Shown here piece after piece: positions 36,074 through 44,450 of a DNA stretch of 64,000 bases (position 1 is the stretch's first letter; each line of letters starts with the position of its first letter). The DNA comes from an uncultured Bacilli bacterium (GTDB lineage Bacteria > Bacillota_I > Bacilli_A > RF39 > UBA660): assembly GCA_947626565.1 (NCBI GenBank), contig CANQSQ010000002.1, forward strand, positions 1-64,000. Direction: 5' to 3'. Position numbers and translations under genes: made by a program. The notes beneath the pieces were generated by a model, which did not search any database, was not told the origin of the DNA, and was given only the letters and a program-made list of their open reading frames with translations.

Positions 36074-36882
36074 TGGAGATAGTAATTGTAGGAGCAATTA
36101 TCTTATTTGTATTAGTATATAATCATACTATTGATAAAGATAAGTTTTTTGCTGATAATCAAAAATATTTGGAAGTAGTAAGAGAAGAAGATTATACTTT
36201 TCTTGTATATGCAAGATATGGTGAAGATGTTGATGCTGATGCTTTGTACATGAAAAGAATTACATATGCAGCTATTGTCTTCTTTATTGTTTTAGCTTTT
36301 ACTATTAGTTCAGCTGATACAGCTGAAATTATAAATTCACAGTTTTTCTTAAATTTGGTGTTTGCATCAGTTGTAGCCGTGTTAGTATTTAAGATGCCAT
36401 ATACACAATTAAAACAATATTATAAAGCACATTTGCATGAAATTGATATTATGTTGCCATACTATTTAAAGAGTTTGGAAATATTAATTCAACATTATAC
36501 GGTTCCAGTTGCGATTGGTAAATCGATAGAAGATGCACCAGAAATATTTAAACCAGGATTAAGAAAGATGATTGATCGAATTAATTCAGGTGATGCATCA
36601 GTTGATCCTTATATGGAATTTGCTAATACTTATCCAGTTAGAGATTCAATGCGAATGATGAGACTTTTATATCGTCTAGGAATTGGTTCTCAAGAAGGAA
36701 AACAAGAAAGACTTATGATGTTTGCTAGAACAGTTTCTTCATTACAAAATAAAGCAAGAGAAACTAAATATAAAGAAAGACTTAATCACATGGAAAGTCA
36801 AACAATGGTAATGCTTGTTGTTACAGGTATTGGTGTTATGCTTATAATATTAATTTCTATGATGATGATGTTTAGTATGTAA
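36073..36882 (+). CDS. tadC: Flp pilus assembly TadC-like membrane protein
   Basis: 269 aa, second GspF-like platform protein. There is an N-terminal helix (1-14), two helices about 55-115, a cytosolic domain containing D-I-M-L-P-Y-Y-L-K-S-L-E-I-L, and a C-terminal helix ending in a Met-rich tail (M-M-M-M-F-S-M). The start ATG overlaps the tadB stop (TAATG). The next gene has its own promoter, so this probably ends the first Tad transcription unit. Confidence 0.82.
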   Translation: MEIVIVGAIILFVLVYNHTIDKDKFFADNQKYLEVVREEDYTFLVYARYGEDVDADALYMKRITYAAIVFFIVLAFTISSADTAEIINSQFFLNLVFASVVAVLVFKMPYTQLKQYYKAHLHEIDIMLPYYLKSLEILIQHYTVPVAIGKSIEDAPEIFKPGLRKMIDRINSGDASVDPYMEFANTYPVRDSMRMMRLLYRLGIGSQEGKQERLMMFARTVSSLQNKARETKYKERLNHMESQTMVMLVVTGIGVMLIILISMMMMFSM

Positions 36883-36898
36883 AATATATGAAATAATA

Positions 36899-36927
36899 TT
36901 GTTAATTAGAAAAAATTTTGTTATAAT
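36899..36927 (+). promoter_or_regulatory. Promoter of the pilin-like gene
   Basis: TTGTTA at 36899-36904, exactly 17 bp, TATAAT at 36922-36927. A separate promoter for the major subunit is common in pilus loci. Confidence 0.75.
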
Positions 36928-36959
36928 CATTTTAGAATAGTTGAAAGGAGTGGTAAATT

Positions 36960-37124
36960 ATGAAGGCAGCAACAGGTGAATTAAACTTGACAGTTATTAC
37001 TTTGATTGCTATTGCAGCAGTAATTGGTTTCTTCTGGTTAATGTGGCCAAATATCCAAAATGCAATTAACTCTCAATGGAGTAATATTTCTAGTAACCAT
37101 GGTATGGTAGTAATTGAAAGATAA
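36960..37124 (+). CDS. Flp-like pilin, candidate major subunit (54 aa)
   Basis: ATG 36960 has a very strong ribosome site (AAAGGAGTGG). The 54-aa product has a six-residue leader M-K-A-A-T-G, then a hydrophobic helix (E-L-N-L-T-V-I-T-L-I-A-I-A-A-V-I-G-F-F-W) and a short polar tail. Size, leader and position after TadB/TadC suggest a Flp-type pilin. The Gly at 6 followed by Glu resembles a prepilin cleavage site, but the Glu is at +1 rather than the usual +5, and no prepilin peptidase is in the window. A dedicated promoter points to high expression. Confidence 0.65.
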   Translation: MKAATGELNLTVITLIAIAAVIGFFWLMWPNIQNAINSQWSNISSNHGMVVIER

Positions 37125-37138
37125 ATGAGGTGGATTAG

Positions 37139-37576
37139 ATGCGTGATGCTTTTGGAGGAATTGTAAATATTGCTATTATAGTAGTGTTTTTAGTAATTGT
37201 TTCTGGTTATTTAGCATTTAATGTTAATTATACGAAGGCTTTTAGAGTTAAAAATAAAATAATTTCAACTTATGAAGAATATGAAGGTGCTTGTCAACAA
37301 CCTAATGGTGATTGTCGGACTAAGATTCGTGAGTATATAAATGATGTAGGTTATAATGCTGGCAAAATGCGAGTTAGTGATACATCTTTTGCTTGTCAAG
37401 ACGAAGGTTATTGTGTAAAGAAAGTAAGAGATACAACGATTACTGATGGTGAAGAAAGAGCACATTTTGAAATTATTACTCAGATAAATATTAATATACC
37501 AATAATTAATAATATAATGGGACTTAGTATTTTTCAGGTACGTGGTTCTACTAAAACTATAGTTATTCCAAGCTAA
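37139..37576 (+). CDS. TadE-like minor pilin / pilus-associated membrane protein
   Basis: 145 aa. It has a short N-terminus (M-R-D-A-F-G-G), a hydrophobic helix (about 8-27) and a helix-plus-beta extracytoplasmic part with four cysteines in two close pairs (C-x-x-x-x-x-x-C about 48-55 and C-Q-D-E-G-Y-C about 82-88). It ends in I-V-I-P-S. The layout matches TadE-type proteins. It lies 14 bp after the pilin-like gene and 12 bp before the TadZ-like gene. Confidence 0.62.
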   Translation: MRDAFGGIVNIAIIVVFLVIVSGYLAFNVNYTKAFRVKNKIISTYEEYEGACQQPNGDCRTKIREYINDVGYNAGKMRVSDTSFACQDEGYCVKKVRDTTITDGEERAHFEIITQININIPIINNIMGLSIFQVRGSTKTIVIPS

Positions 37577-37588
37577 TGGTGAAAATGT

Positions 37589-38623
37589 ATGAATGTTATA
37601 ATTTGTAATGAACAGCAAGATCAATTAGCAACTTTGGATATAGATGTAATAAAGAATATGACAGGTTCTTTTGAACCTAATGAAATAGTAGAAATGTTTA
37701 GAAGTTTCTTCTATAGTAAGATGATATTGGATGTTACAGCTATTAAACATTATACTGAATTAAAGAGTTATGAAATAATTGCTAAAGGATTAGATCCTAA
37801 TAAGATTATATTCTTTTTACCGGAAGGTAGCACTTTATGTGCAGCAAGTTTTTTATCAAATTTAATTGATCTTGGAATATATAATTTTACTACTAATTTT
37901 GAAGGTATAAAGTATTTATTAAAAAAGACTAATACACTTAAAGATGTTGAACATATTAAACAGATGGGTAATACAGGAGCATCTGTTGTTACTAACAATA
38001 TTACAAATATCCAAAGTGCTACAGATTTAGTAGCTTCTAAGAGTTATAGTAGTAATTCTATTGTATTGGGATTTAAAAATATAACTGATCACGCAGGAGC
38101 AACAACACTTATTTATATGTTAAAAGGAGAGTTAGAATCTTCTTTTGGAAAAGATAATGTTGTGGCTTTAGAAGTTGATAAAAATGAATTCGCATTATTT
38201 AATGATAAAAATATGATTTCTGTTAAGTCAACAGATATAAAAGCAGCTATAAATAAATTTAATGTAAAGGTTGTACTAGTTGATTTAAATGGAATTTCAG
38301 ATAGTACTATGTGTTCGGAAGTTTTCCATTTAATAGAACCAAGCACGATAAAATTGAATAAATTGATTAGGAAAAATAGAACGATTTTTACTAATCTGCA
38401 AAATAGAAAAGTTATACTTAATCAGAGTTTACTAATGAATAATGATGTTGCAGATTTTGAATCTGAAGCCAATATTAGAGTATTTTTTAATATTCCGCCT
38501 TTGGATGATAGAAAGAAGAATGGAATATTGAATGACTTTTTAATAAAAATTGGTTTAGTTAATAGCCCTATGATTCAAAGAAGAGAAGGTGCTGGTAGAA
38601 TATTTGGTTTATTTAGGCGCTAA
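37589..38623 (+). CDS. TadZ/CpaE-like protein with degenerate ATPase motif
   Basis: 344 aa, cytosolic. An N-terminal receiver-like half (about 1-120) is followed by a MinD/ParA-like half. The expected deviant Walker A (K-G-G-x-G-K-T) is replaced by N-I-T-D-H-A-G-A-T-T-L (about 165-175) with no lysines, but the following strand V-V-A-L-E-V-D-K-N and V-V-L-V-D-L-N-G remain. TadZ/CpaE proteins place Tad pili at chosen sites on the cell, and several are known to have lost ATPase activity. Position after the pilin genes supports the call. Confidence 0.68.
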   Translation: MNVIICNEQQDQLATLDIDVIKNMTGSFEPNEIVEMFRSFFYSKMILDVTAIKHYTELKSYEIIAKGLDPNKIIFFLPEGSTLCAASFLSNLIDLGIYNFTTNFEGIKYLLKKTNTLKDVEHIKQMGNTGASVVTNNITNIQSATDLVASKSYSSNSIVLGFKNITDHAGATTLIYMLKGELESSFGKDNVVALEVDKNEFALFNDKNMISVKSTDIKAAINKFNVKVVLVDLNGISDSTMCSEVFHLIEPSTIKLNKLIRKNRTIFTNLQNRKVILNQSLLMNNDVADFESEANIRVFFNIPPLDDRKKNGILNDFLIKIGLVNSPMIQRREGAGRIFGLFRR

Positions 38624-38635
38624 GTTATTTATTAA

Positions 38636-38664
38636 TTGACAAATTTATAATATAATATTATAAT
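38636..38664 (+). promoter_or_regulatory. Perfect-consensus promoter of the VirB2-like gene
   Basis: TTGACA at 38636-38641, exactly 17 bp, TATAAT at 38659-38664. This is the best promoter I found in the window, and it precedes a 104-aa T4SS pilin-like gene. Confidence 0.85.
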
Positions 38665-38686
38665 GTTAAATGAAGGAGAGGTAGTT

Positions 38687-39001
38687 ATGGCAAATACAGA
38701 TTCTTGTGGTGGATTATTACCATTAGTAAAGGTTGTAAGAAAAGGTGTTTTTCCGTTAGTACAAATATTTATTCCAATTGCTTTAATTATATATGGTACT
38801 ATCGATTTAGGTAAGGCTGTTATTGTAAGCGATGAAAAAGAGGTTAAGGCAGCACAAAGCAGATTAATTAAACGTATTATTTATGCTGTATTGATTTTCT
38901 TTGTAGTAGTTATAGTTTCTGCTGTTATGAATATCGTTGCAACAGGTGGAGAAGGAGATACTTCTGGATGGCAAGCTTGTTGGTCAGCAGCCGCTAATTA
39001 G
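38687..39001 (+). CDS. VirB2-like small membrane protein 1 (T4SS pilin-like)
   Basis: 104 aa from ATG 38687, chosen because GAAGGAGAGG lies just before it. Two hydrophobic helices (about 20-38 and 62-82) are separated by a charged loop (V-S-D-E-K-E-V-K-A-A-Q-S-R-L-I-K-R). A Cys lies near each end. The two-helix form and size match VirB2/TrbC-type subunits of type IV secretion, and it stands a few genes before VirB6, VirB3 and VirB4. The strong promoter and the terminator right after it suggest a highly made structural subunit. Confidence 0.7.
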   Translation: MANTDSCGGLLPLVKVVRKGVFPLVQIFIPIALIIYGTIDLGKAVIVSDEKEVKAAQSRLIKRIIYAVLIFFVVVIVSAVMNIVATGGEGDTSGWQACWSAAAN

Positions 39002-39022
39002 ACATTATGTTAAACAAAAAGG

Positions 39023-39050
39023 TAGCAAAATAATTGCTATTTTTTTTTTA
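39023..39050 (+). terminator. Intrinsic terminator after the VirB2-like gene
   Basis: TAGCAA pairs with TTGCTA around AATAA, followed by ten T residues. Confidence 0.85.
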
Positions 39051-39067
39051 TTTTGCTATACTTATTA

Positions 39068-39076
39068 TGTTATAAT
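39068..39076 (+). promoter_or_regulatory. Extended -10 promoter for the second VirB2-like gene
   Basis: TG-T-TATAAT with no clear -35 box. It lies 18 nt before ATG 39094. Confidence 0.45.
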
Positions 39077-39093
39077 GTATTTGGAGTGGTCTT

Positions 39094-39603
39094 ATGAGAA
39101 AAATATTAGTTTCTTTTGTACTAGTATTAAGTATTTTTACTATTAGTCCAAATAAGACAGTTGCTTTTGCTAAAGAAAAAATTAATGAGAATTCATTAGT
39201 TGATTTTGGCGTTGTTCAAAACAATTATTTATATATATTAGATAAAGATAGTGATGAAGAAGTTAATATTGATGATTGGTTAGATGATTATAATCAAGAA
39301 CAAAATTGTGATGCAGATAGTTCTTTATTAGGAAATCCTAATGATCCTGATTCTGTTGCTTGGTTATTACAGCAAGTATTAAATTATATTAGAATATTAG
39401 GACCAATACTAGTAATTGTTTTAAGTAGTATTGAATTTGCGAAAGTTATTGTTACAAGTGATGATGAATCTATGGGAAAAGCTAGAAAAAAGCTTATTAA
39501 TAGATTAATTTTAATTGTGGCTTTATTCTTTATACCAACACTTGTATCATTTTTATTAGGTATTTTTGGTATAACTACTGATCCTACTTGTGGACTTCAA
39601 TGA
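39094..39603 (+). CDS. VirB2-like membrane protein 2 with signal peptide
   Basis: 169 aa. A signal peptide (about 1-25, ending in A-F-A), an acidic exposed segment (about 26-80), then the two-helix module (about 90-165) with loop V-T-S-D-D-E-S-M-G-K-A-R-K-K-L-I-N-R. This module aligns with the 104-aa protein just upstream and with the N-terminus of the CHAP fusion at 18167. Cysteines lie before and after the helix pair. It ends 17 bp before the VirB6-like gene. Confidence 0.7.
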   Translation: MRKILVSFVLVLSIFTISPNKTVAFAKEKINENSLVDFGVVQNNYLYILDKDSDEEVNIDDWLDDYNQEQNCDADSSLLGNPNDPDSVAWLLQQVLNYIRILGPILVIVLSSIEFAKVIVTSDDESMGKARKKLINRLILIVALFFIPTLVSFLLGIFGITTDPTCGLQ

Positions 39604-39620
39604 TAAAGGGGTGATGAATA

Positions 39621-41774
39621 ATGACAGATACTTATGCCGCTAATACAATGAATGACATGTTTAGAAATATTTCGGCTGTATTATTTGATAAAACATCTTA
39701 TTGGCTTTTAGGTTTGTTATATCAGATATTTTTTAATGTGGCATCAGCAGATTTATTTAATAATGCAACGATATTAGGTTTTTATAAAAGAGTGCAACTT
39801 ATAATTGGAGTATTTATGATATTCCAGTTGGCTGTTACTATTATGAGGGGAATTTTGAATCCTGATCAATTACTAGATAATAAATCAGGAGTAAGTTCAT
39901 TTATAACAAGAGTTGTTATGGCTTTAGTTTTGTTGACTGTTTTAGTACCTATTAATATTCCAGGAGCAACTAATGAGTATGAAAGACAACTTAATAATAA
40001 TGGTTTATTATTTGGTACACTTTATTCGTTACAAAATAGAATTTTGTCGAATAATACTTTGGGACGGTTGATTTTAGGTACGACTGATGGGGCTATTACA
40101 AGTGATGCGGATGATGATGGTAGTACGGGTCTTACGGGGGCAGATAAGCAAGCTGCTAGTTTGGAAAAGTCTTCTAAAATATTTACATCTACTATTTTAA
40201 AGGGATTTGTTAGGATTAATTTAGTGCCTGAAGAGTATCGTAAAGATCCAGGTGAGGGTAAGACTGAAGAAATGCTTAATGAGAATAGAATTTGTAAGGA
40301 TATCGATGATGCCATTTTGGAGTCTTATACTAGAGTTGATGCTGATGTTGATGAAATTTTAAGTAATATTACAGCTGATTGTGCTTTAGATACGGATGCT
40401 GAATGGGTAAAAAGTGATTTAGAGCAAACTAAGAGTAGTTTTTTGACAAAGTTATTTGGTAAAAAAAGGTATATGTTTGCTTATAGACCAATAATATCAG
40501 CAATAGTGGCAATTATCTTTTGTTTTGTATTATTAAGTTTTACCATTGAGATTGCTGTTCGTGCTGTTAAATTAGCAGTACTTCGTTTGATTGCTCCGGT
40601 TCCAATAATTAGTTATATGGATCCTAAAGGTAGTAAAGATGGAGCATTTAATTCTTGGGTTAAGACTTTAACTTCAACATATTTAGATTTATTTATTCGT
40701 TTGGCAGTAATTTATTTTGTTATATATTTGATTCAAGATATGATAGTTAATGGTATTGTAATGAATACTGGTACGGGTATGATTGGTGTTTTGTCAGCTA
40801 TAATTATTTGGATTGGTTTATTTATGTTTGCTAGAGAAGCACCTAAGTTTATTCGTCAAGTTCTTGGTATGAAAGAAGATGCTGGCAGAGGTTTATTCAG
40901 TGGTATTGGTACAGCATTAGGAATGGGTGCAGCTGCTGCTGGAATGGTAGGTTCTGCTTTAACTAATTATAAAGCTTCTAAAGAGGAAAATGAACAATTA
41001 CATGCTGGACAGACTAAAAGAAATATTGCAAGAAATGTTGGCTCAGCTATTACTGGTGCTATATCTGGTGGATTTACTGGTGCTAGAGCAGCTTTGACTG
41101 CTAAGGATCATGCTCTTAAGAGCTCAATTGATGCTATGCAGAAACGTAATGCTATAAGAGCATCTCATTCAACTGCCTTGGGTAGACTTACTAGTTCAGG
41201 TTATGGATTATTAACTGGTAATTCTTTGGCTAGTAGGGATCAAAATATTTTAGATGCTAATAAAAATGCGGCTAAATCTATTGGTGAATTTAAATCAATG
41301 GCTGAAGCACAGGCAAAGAAAAATGGAGAGTTCGGTACATATAAAAACTTTAATTATAATTATGAAGGTTTAATGGCTGCGATGAATGCTAAAGATAGTA
41401 ATGGTAATTTCCAATATACTGATGCTCATACGAAGCAAACTAGGACCTTTAATGTTAGAGATTTTGATAACAATGTACTTTCAAGTATATTGGATTCACA
41501 AACAGCAAATTATTTAGCAAGTAATTTTCATAATGGTGCTTTCAATGATGGAAAGCTTCAAGACAAATGGGCTTATGCTAAACATGATATGATTGAAGCA
41601 AATATTGATTTTGGAAGCACGTATTTAGGAGCTGATACTACAGGTATTGGACTTGAGCAGGCTTATAAGACTATAGGTGCTACTATTGGAGAGGCAAATG
41701 CCAAAGCAAGAGAAAAAGCTACTAATATGGAAGGTATTATGCATAGAGCTAATGAGCAACAAAATAAAAAATAA
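39621..41774 (+). CDS. VirB6/TrbL-like T4SS membrane channel protein
   Basis: 717 aa. Membrane helices lie at about 28-50, 58-80 and 92-115, then after an outer loop five or so between about 285 and 415, with the motif E-I-A-V-R-A-V-K-L-A-V-L-R-L-I-A-P-V-P-I-I-S, typical of TrbL/VirB6 channels of Gram-positive conjugative elements. A soluble Ala/Gly-rich C-terminal half (about 425-717) follows and would be cytosolic. Order VirB2-VirB6-PrgI-VirB4 is that of Tn916/PrgI-type T4SS loci. Confidence 0.83.
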   Translation: MTDTYAANTMNDMFRNISAVLFDKTSYWLLGLLYQIFFNVASADLFNNATILGFYKRVQLIIGVFMIFQLAVTIMRGILNPDQLLDNKSGVSSFITRVVMALVLLTVLVPINIPGATNEYERQLNNNGLLFGTLYSLQNRILSNNTLGRLILGTTDGAITSDADDDGSTGLTGADKQAASLEKSSKIFTSTILKGFVRINLVPEEYRKDPGEGKTEEMLNENRICKDIDDAILESYTRVDADVDEILSNITADCALDTDAEWVKSDLEQTKSSFLTKLFGKKRYMFAYRPIISAIVAIIFCFVLLSFTIEIAVRAVKLAVLRLIAPVPIISYMDPKGSKDGAFNSWVKTLTSTYLDLFIRLAVIYFVIYLIQDMIVNGIVMNTGTGMIGVLSAIIIWIGLFMFAREAPKFIRQVLGMKEDAGRGLFSGIGTALGMGAAAAGMVGSALTNYKASKEENEQLHAGQTKRNIARNVGSAITGAISGGFTGARAALTAKDHALKSSIDAMQKRNAIRASHSTALGRLTSSGYGLLTGNSLASRDQNILDANKNAAKSIGEFKSMAEAQAKKNGEFGTYKNFNYNYEGLMAAMNAKDSNGNFQYTDAHTKQTRTFNVRDFDNNVLSSILDSQTANYLASNFHNGAFNDGKLQDKWAYAKHDMIEANIDFGSTYLGADTTGIGLEQAYKTIGATIGEANAKAREKATNMEGIMHRANEQQNKK

Positions 41775-41793
41775 ATTAGGGAGTGTGATATAA

Positions 41794-42105
41794 GTGAATT
41801 ATTTAATCCCTGCTAATACTAAGAAGGGGCAACTAATTTTAGGAATATTTAGAAAGTCTGATTTAATATTATTTGCGGTTGGGGTCTTAATAACAGTTAT
41901 ATTGTTAGCTGTTATGCCTCTTACTTCAACTTTTGTGACAATAATGATAATGTGTCCAGCTTTTATCGCTGGATTTCTAGTAATGCCAGTTCCCTATTAT
42001 CATAATATGTTAAACATAATAGTAGAAATGTATGAGTTTTTAACTAATAGACAAACTTATAGATGGAAAGGTTGGTGCTATAAAAATGTCCAAAAAGGTA
42101 AGTAG
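41794..42105 (+). CDS. PrgI-family protein (VirB3-like)
   Basis: 103 aa from GTG 41794 (GGGAG lies upstream). It has an N-terminal I-P-A-N-T-K-K-G-Q segment, two close membrane helices (about 28-46 and 50-68), and a basic C-terminal region with R-Q-T-Y-R-W-K. This is the PrgI fold that stands before VirB4 in Gram-positive T4SSs and corresponds to VirB3. Its end overlaps the next gene by 20 bp. Confidence 0.85.
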   Translation: MNYLIPANTKKGQLILGIFRKSDLILFAVGVLITVILLAVMPLTSTFVTIMIMCPAFIAGFLVMPVPYYHNMLNIIVEMYEFLTNRQTYRWKGWCYKNVQKGK

Positions 42106-42634
42106 TGGTTTTACTGAAGATTGGTTACCAGTAAAAGCTATTCAAAATAATATGATTATAACAACAGATAATTATAAAGTAAGTGGTGTTAAAATTACGC
42201 CAAGAAATATTTTTATACTTGATATAGATACGCAAAATAATATTTTGATTAGTCTTAGAAATTTTTATAATATGATAGATTTTGAGTTTTGGTTAGTAGT
42301 AGCTGATAGACCAGTTGATATTTCAATTTATATGTCACAAATGCAGTTATTATTAAACGAGACAAATTCACCAGCTGTTAGAAAGTTAATAATGCAAGAT
42401 ATTGAAAAAGGTGAAACATTTATAAGAAATAATGTTGTTGATACAGAATATTATTTCTTATTTAAAACAAAGAATGTCGATGAAGTTCAAAAAAGAGTAA
42501 GAATGATGATAAATGGGTTAGCACAGTGTGGTTTAAATGCTTCCCAAATTAGTAATTCTGATTTAAGACTAGTACTTGAAAATTTCTTAAATGGAGGAAC
42601 ATCAACAGAATTTGGGACGGTGATGCCAGTATGA
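42086..42634 (+). CDS. VirB4 N-terminal domain as a separate protein
   Basis: 182 aa with no signal or membrane segment. It matches the start of TraC/VirB4-type ATPases: W-L-P-V-K, I-x-T-x-D-N-Y-K-V-S-G-V-K-I, a ferredoxin-like alpha/beta region and a region on membrane docking. It lacks any Walker motif. Its stop overlaps the start of the ATPase gene (ATGA at 42631-42634). In most systems this is one polypeptide, so the ORF pair looks like a split gene, kept in step by coupled translation. Confidence 0.75.
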   Translation: MSKKVSSGFTEDWLPVKAIQNNMIITTDNYKVSGVKITPRNIFILDIDTQNNILISLRNFYNMIDFEFWLVVADRPVDISIYMSQMQLLLNETNSPAVRKLIMQDIEKGETFIRNNVVDTEYYFLFKTKNVDEVQKRVRMMINGLAQCGLNASQISNSDLRLVLENFLNGGTSTEFGTVMPV

Positions 42635-44421
42635 GTATAGGATTAAGAAGTCAGTTAGCTCCTAAAGGATTACATTTTTCACCTAGTGAATTTGTAATTA
42701 GTGATAAATATGCCACAATAATGACAGTGGTATCTTATCCTAAATATATATCACCCGGTTATTTATCATCTTTGACAAATATGGGTGGTATTAAAGTAGT
42801 AATTAAACATATTCCCGTACCTTTTCAATTGATGTCAAAAATGTTAAATAAACAAGTTGCTGATTTAAAAGATAGATATCAAAATGAAAGAGATCAAACC
42901 GTACGTGAGAGAATAAGACAAGATGCAGAAAGTTTGGAATACTTTACATCAATGTTAGCTGGTAGTCAGGCTAGAATTTTTGATTTTCAAATGCACATAA
43001 TGATTACGGCTGATACTAAAGAAGAATTAGAATTAAAAAAAGTTAATGTAAAAAATTATCTTGACGCTATGGAATTAAGAGCTATTTCATTGCGTTTTGA
43101 ACAAGAAAAAGTGTTAAAGTCAATACTTCCAGTTTTTCCAGCTCAAGATGTAGAACAAAGAATTGGAACACCAATTCCATCAGTTACTATTTCAGCAATG
43201 TATCCTTTTATATTTGATAGTATAAAAGATCCAGGATTATCAACTTTATTAGGTGTTGATTTTTCTGGAGGAGTAATATTATTTAATCAATTTTTATATA
43301 AAATTCGTAAAGAAAATAATAGAAATAATGCTAATATGATTATTTTAGGTACATCAGGTTCAGGTAAATCTACAGCAGCTAAGTTAATGCTTAGATCACA
43401 TATTAGAAATGGTTGTCAAATAGTTATAATAGATCCTGAAGATGAGTATCAGGAGATTACAAGAACTTTTGGTGGAGATACTGTTGATATAGGTAAAGGT
43501 GGAGAATTTGGACTTATTAATCCATTAGAAGTTGTTATTGATGCTGATGAAGAGGAAATTAGACAAGGACTTGGTTATACTGTTTTAACTAGAACATTAC
43601 AGTTTTTAAAGGCCTTTATGAAATATTATGATCCATCTATTGAAGAAGATGTTTTGACCATGTTTAGTGAAATTGTTCAAGATACTTATAAACGTTTTGG
43701 TATTGATTTTAATACAGACTTTTCTAATTATTCATCAAATGATTATCCAACTTTTAGTGATGTTTATGCTACTATTAGGGGACGTTTAATGTCAATGACT
43801 GAACAAACACAAGAACGAGATATTATGGAACGTCTTGAATTAAAAGTTAGACCAATTACAAAAGAATTGAGATTTTATTTTGATGGTCATACTACTATTA
43901 GAAAAGATAGTGACTTTATGGTTTTCAATATAAAAGAATTAATGAATAGTGATTCTAATGTTAGAAATGCATTATTCTTTAATGTCTTGAAATATGCTTG
44001 GGGTTTATGTTTGGACTTCAATGTAGATACAGTACTAATGATAGATGAAGCGCATGTGTTGCTAGGAGATAATAATGCTTTAGGTGCTGATTTCTTAGCT
44101 CAAGTTCAAAGACGAGCTCGTAAGTACAATACAGGAACAATTATTATTACACAACAACCAAGTGATTTTGCTGATCAGGCAGTTATAACTCAAGGTAAAG
44201 CAATATTTGATAACTCATCTTATTATTTAGTAATGGGTCTTAGAAAACAAGCTGTTGAAGATTTAGCTTTACTTATTGATTTAAATGATAGTGAAAGAGA
44301 AAGTATAAAACATTATTCACAAGGTGAAGCCTTGTTCGTTTGTGGAAATAGACGAATGCGTATTAATATAGCAGTAACTCAAGAAGAATTAGATTCTTTC
44401 GGTAGTGGTGGAGGACTATAG
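42631..44421 (+). CDS. virB4: VirB4/TraC-family T4SS ATPase (motor part)
   Basis: 596 aa. It contains the end of the VirB4 N-terminal region (about 1-215), then Walker A G-T-S-G-S-G-K-S-T (Lys about 246), Walker B V-L-M-I-D-E-A-H (Asp about 472, Glu 473) and the sensor/arginine region R-R-A-R-K-Y-N-T-G-x-x-x-x-T-Q-Q-P-S-D. This ATPase energises assembly and substrate transfer in all T4SSs. All catalytic residues look intact. Confidence 0.93.
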   Translation: MSIGLRSQLAPKGLHFSPSEFVISDKYATIMTVVSYPKYISPGYLSSLTNMGGIKVVIKHIPVPFQLMSKMLNKQVADLKDRYQNERDQTVRERIRQDAESLEYFTSMLAGSQARIFDFQMHIMITADTKEELELKKVNVKNYLDAMELRAISLRFEQEKVLKSILPVFPAQDVEQRIGTPIPSVTISAMYPFIFDSIKDPGLSTLLGVDFSGGVILFNQFLYKIRKENNRNNANMIILGTSGSGKSTAAKLMLRSHIRNGCQIVIIDPEDEYQEITRTFGGDTVDIGKGGEFGLINPLEVVIDADEEEIRQGLGYTVLTRTLQFLKAFMKYYDPSIEEDVLTMFSEIVQDTYKRFGIDFNTDFSNYSSNDYPTFSDVYATIRGRLMSMTEQTQERDIMERLELKVRPITKELRFYFDGHTTIRKDSDFMVFNIKELMNSDSNVRNALFFNVLKYAWGLCLDFNVDTVLMIDEAHVLLGDNNALGADFLAQVQRRARKYNTGTIIITQQPSDFADQAVITQGKAIFDNSSYYLVMGLRKQAVEDLALLIDLNDSERESIKHYSQGEALFVCGNRRMRINIAVTQEELDSFGSGGGL

Positions 44422-44450
44422 AAAAAGAAAACAGAAGTAGGTGATGTATT

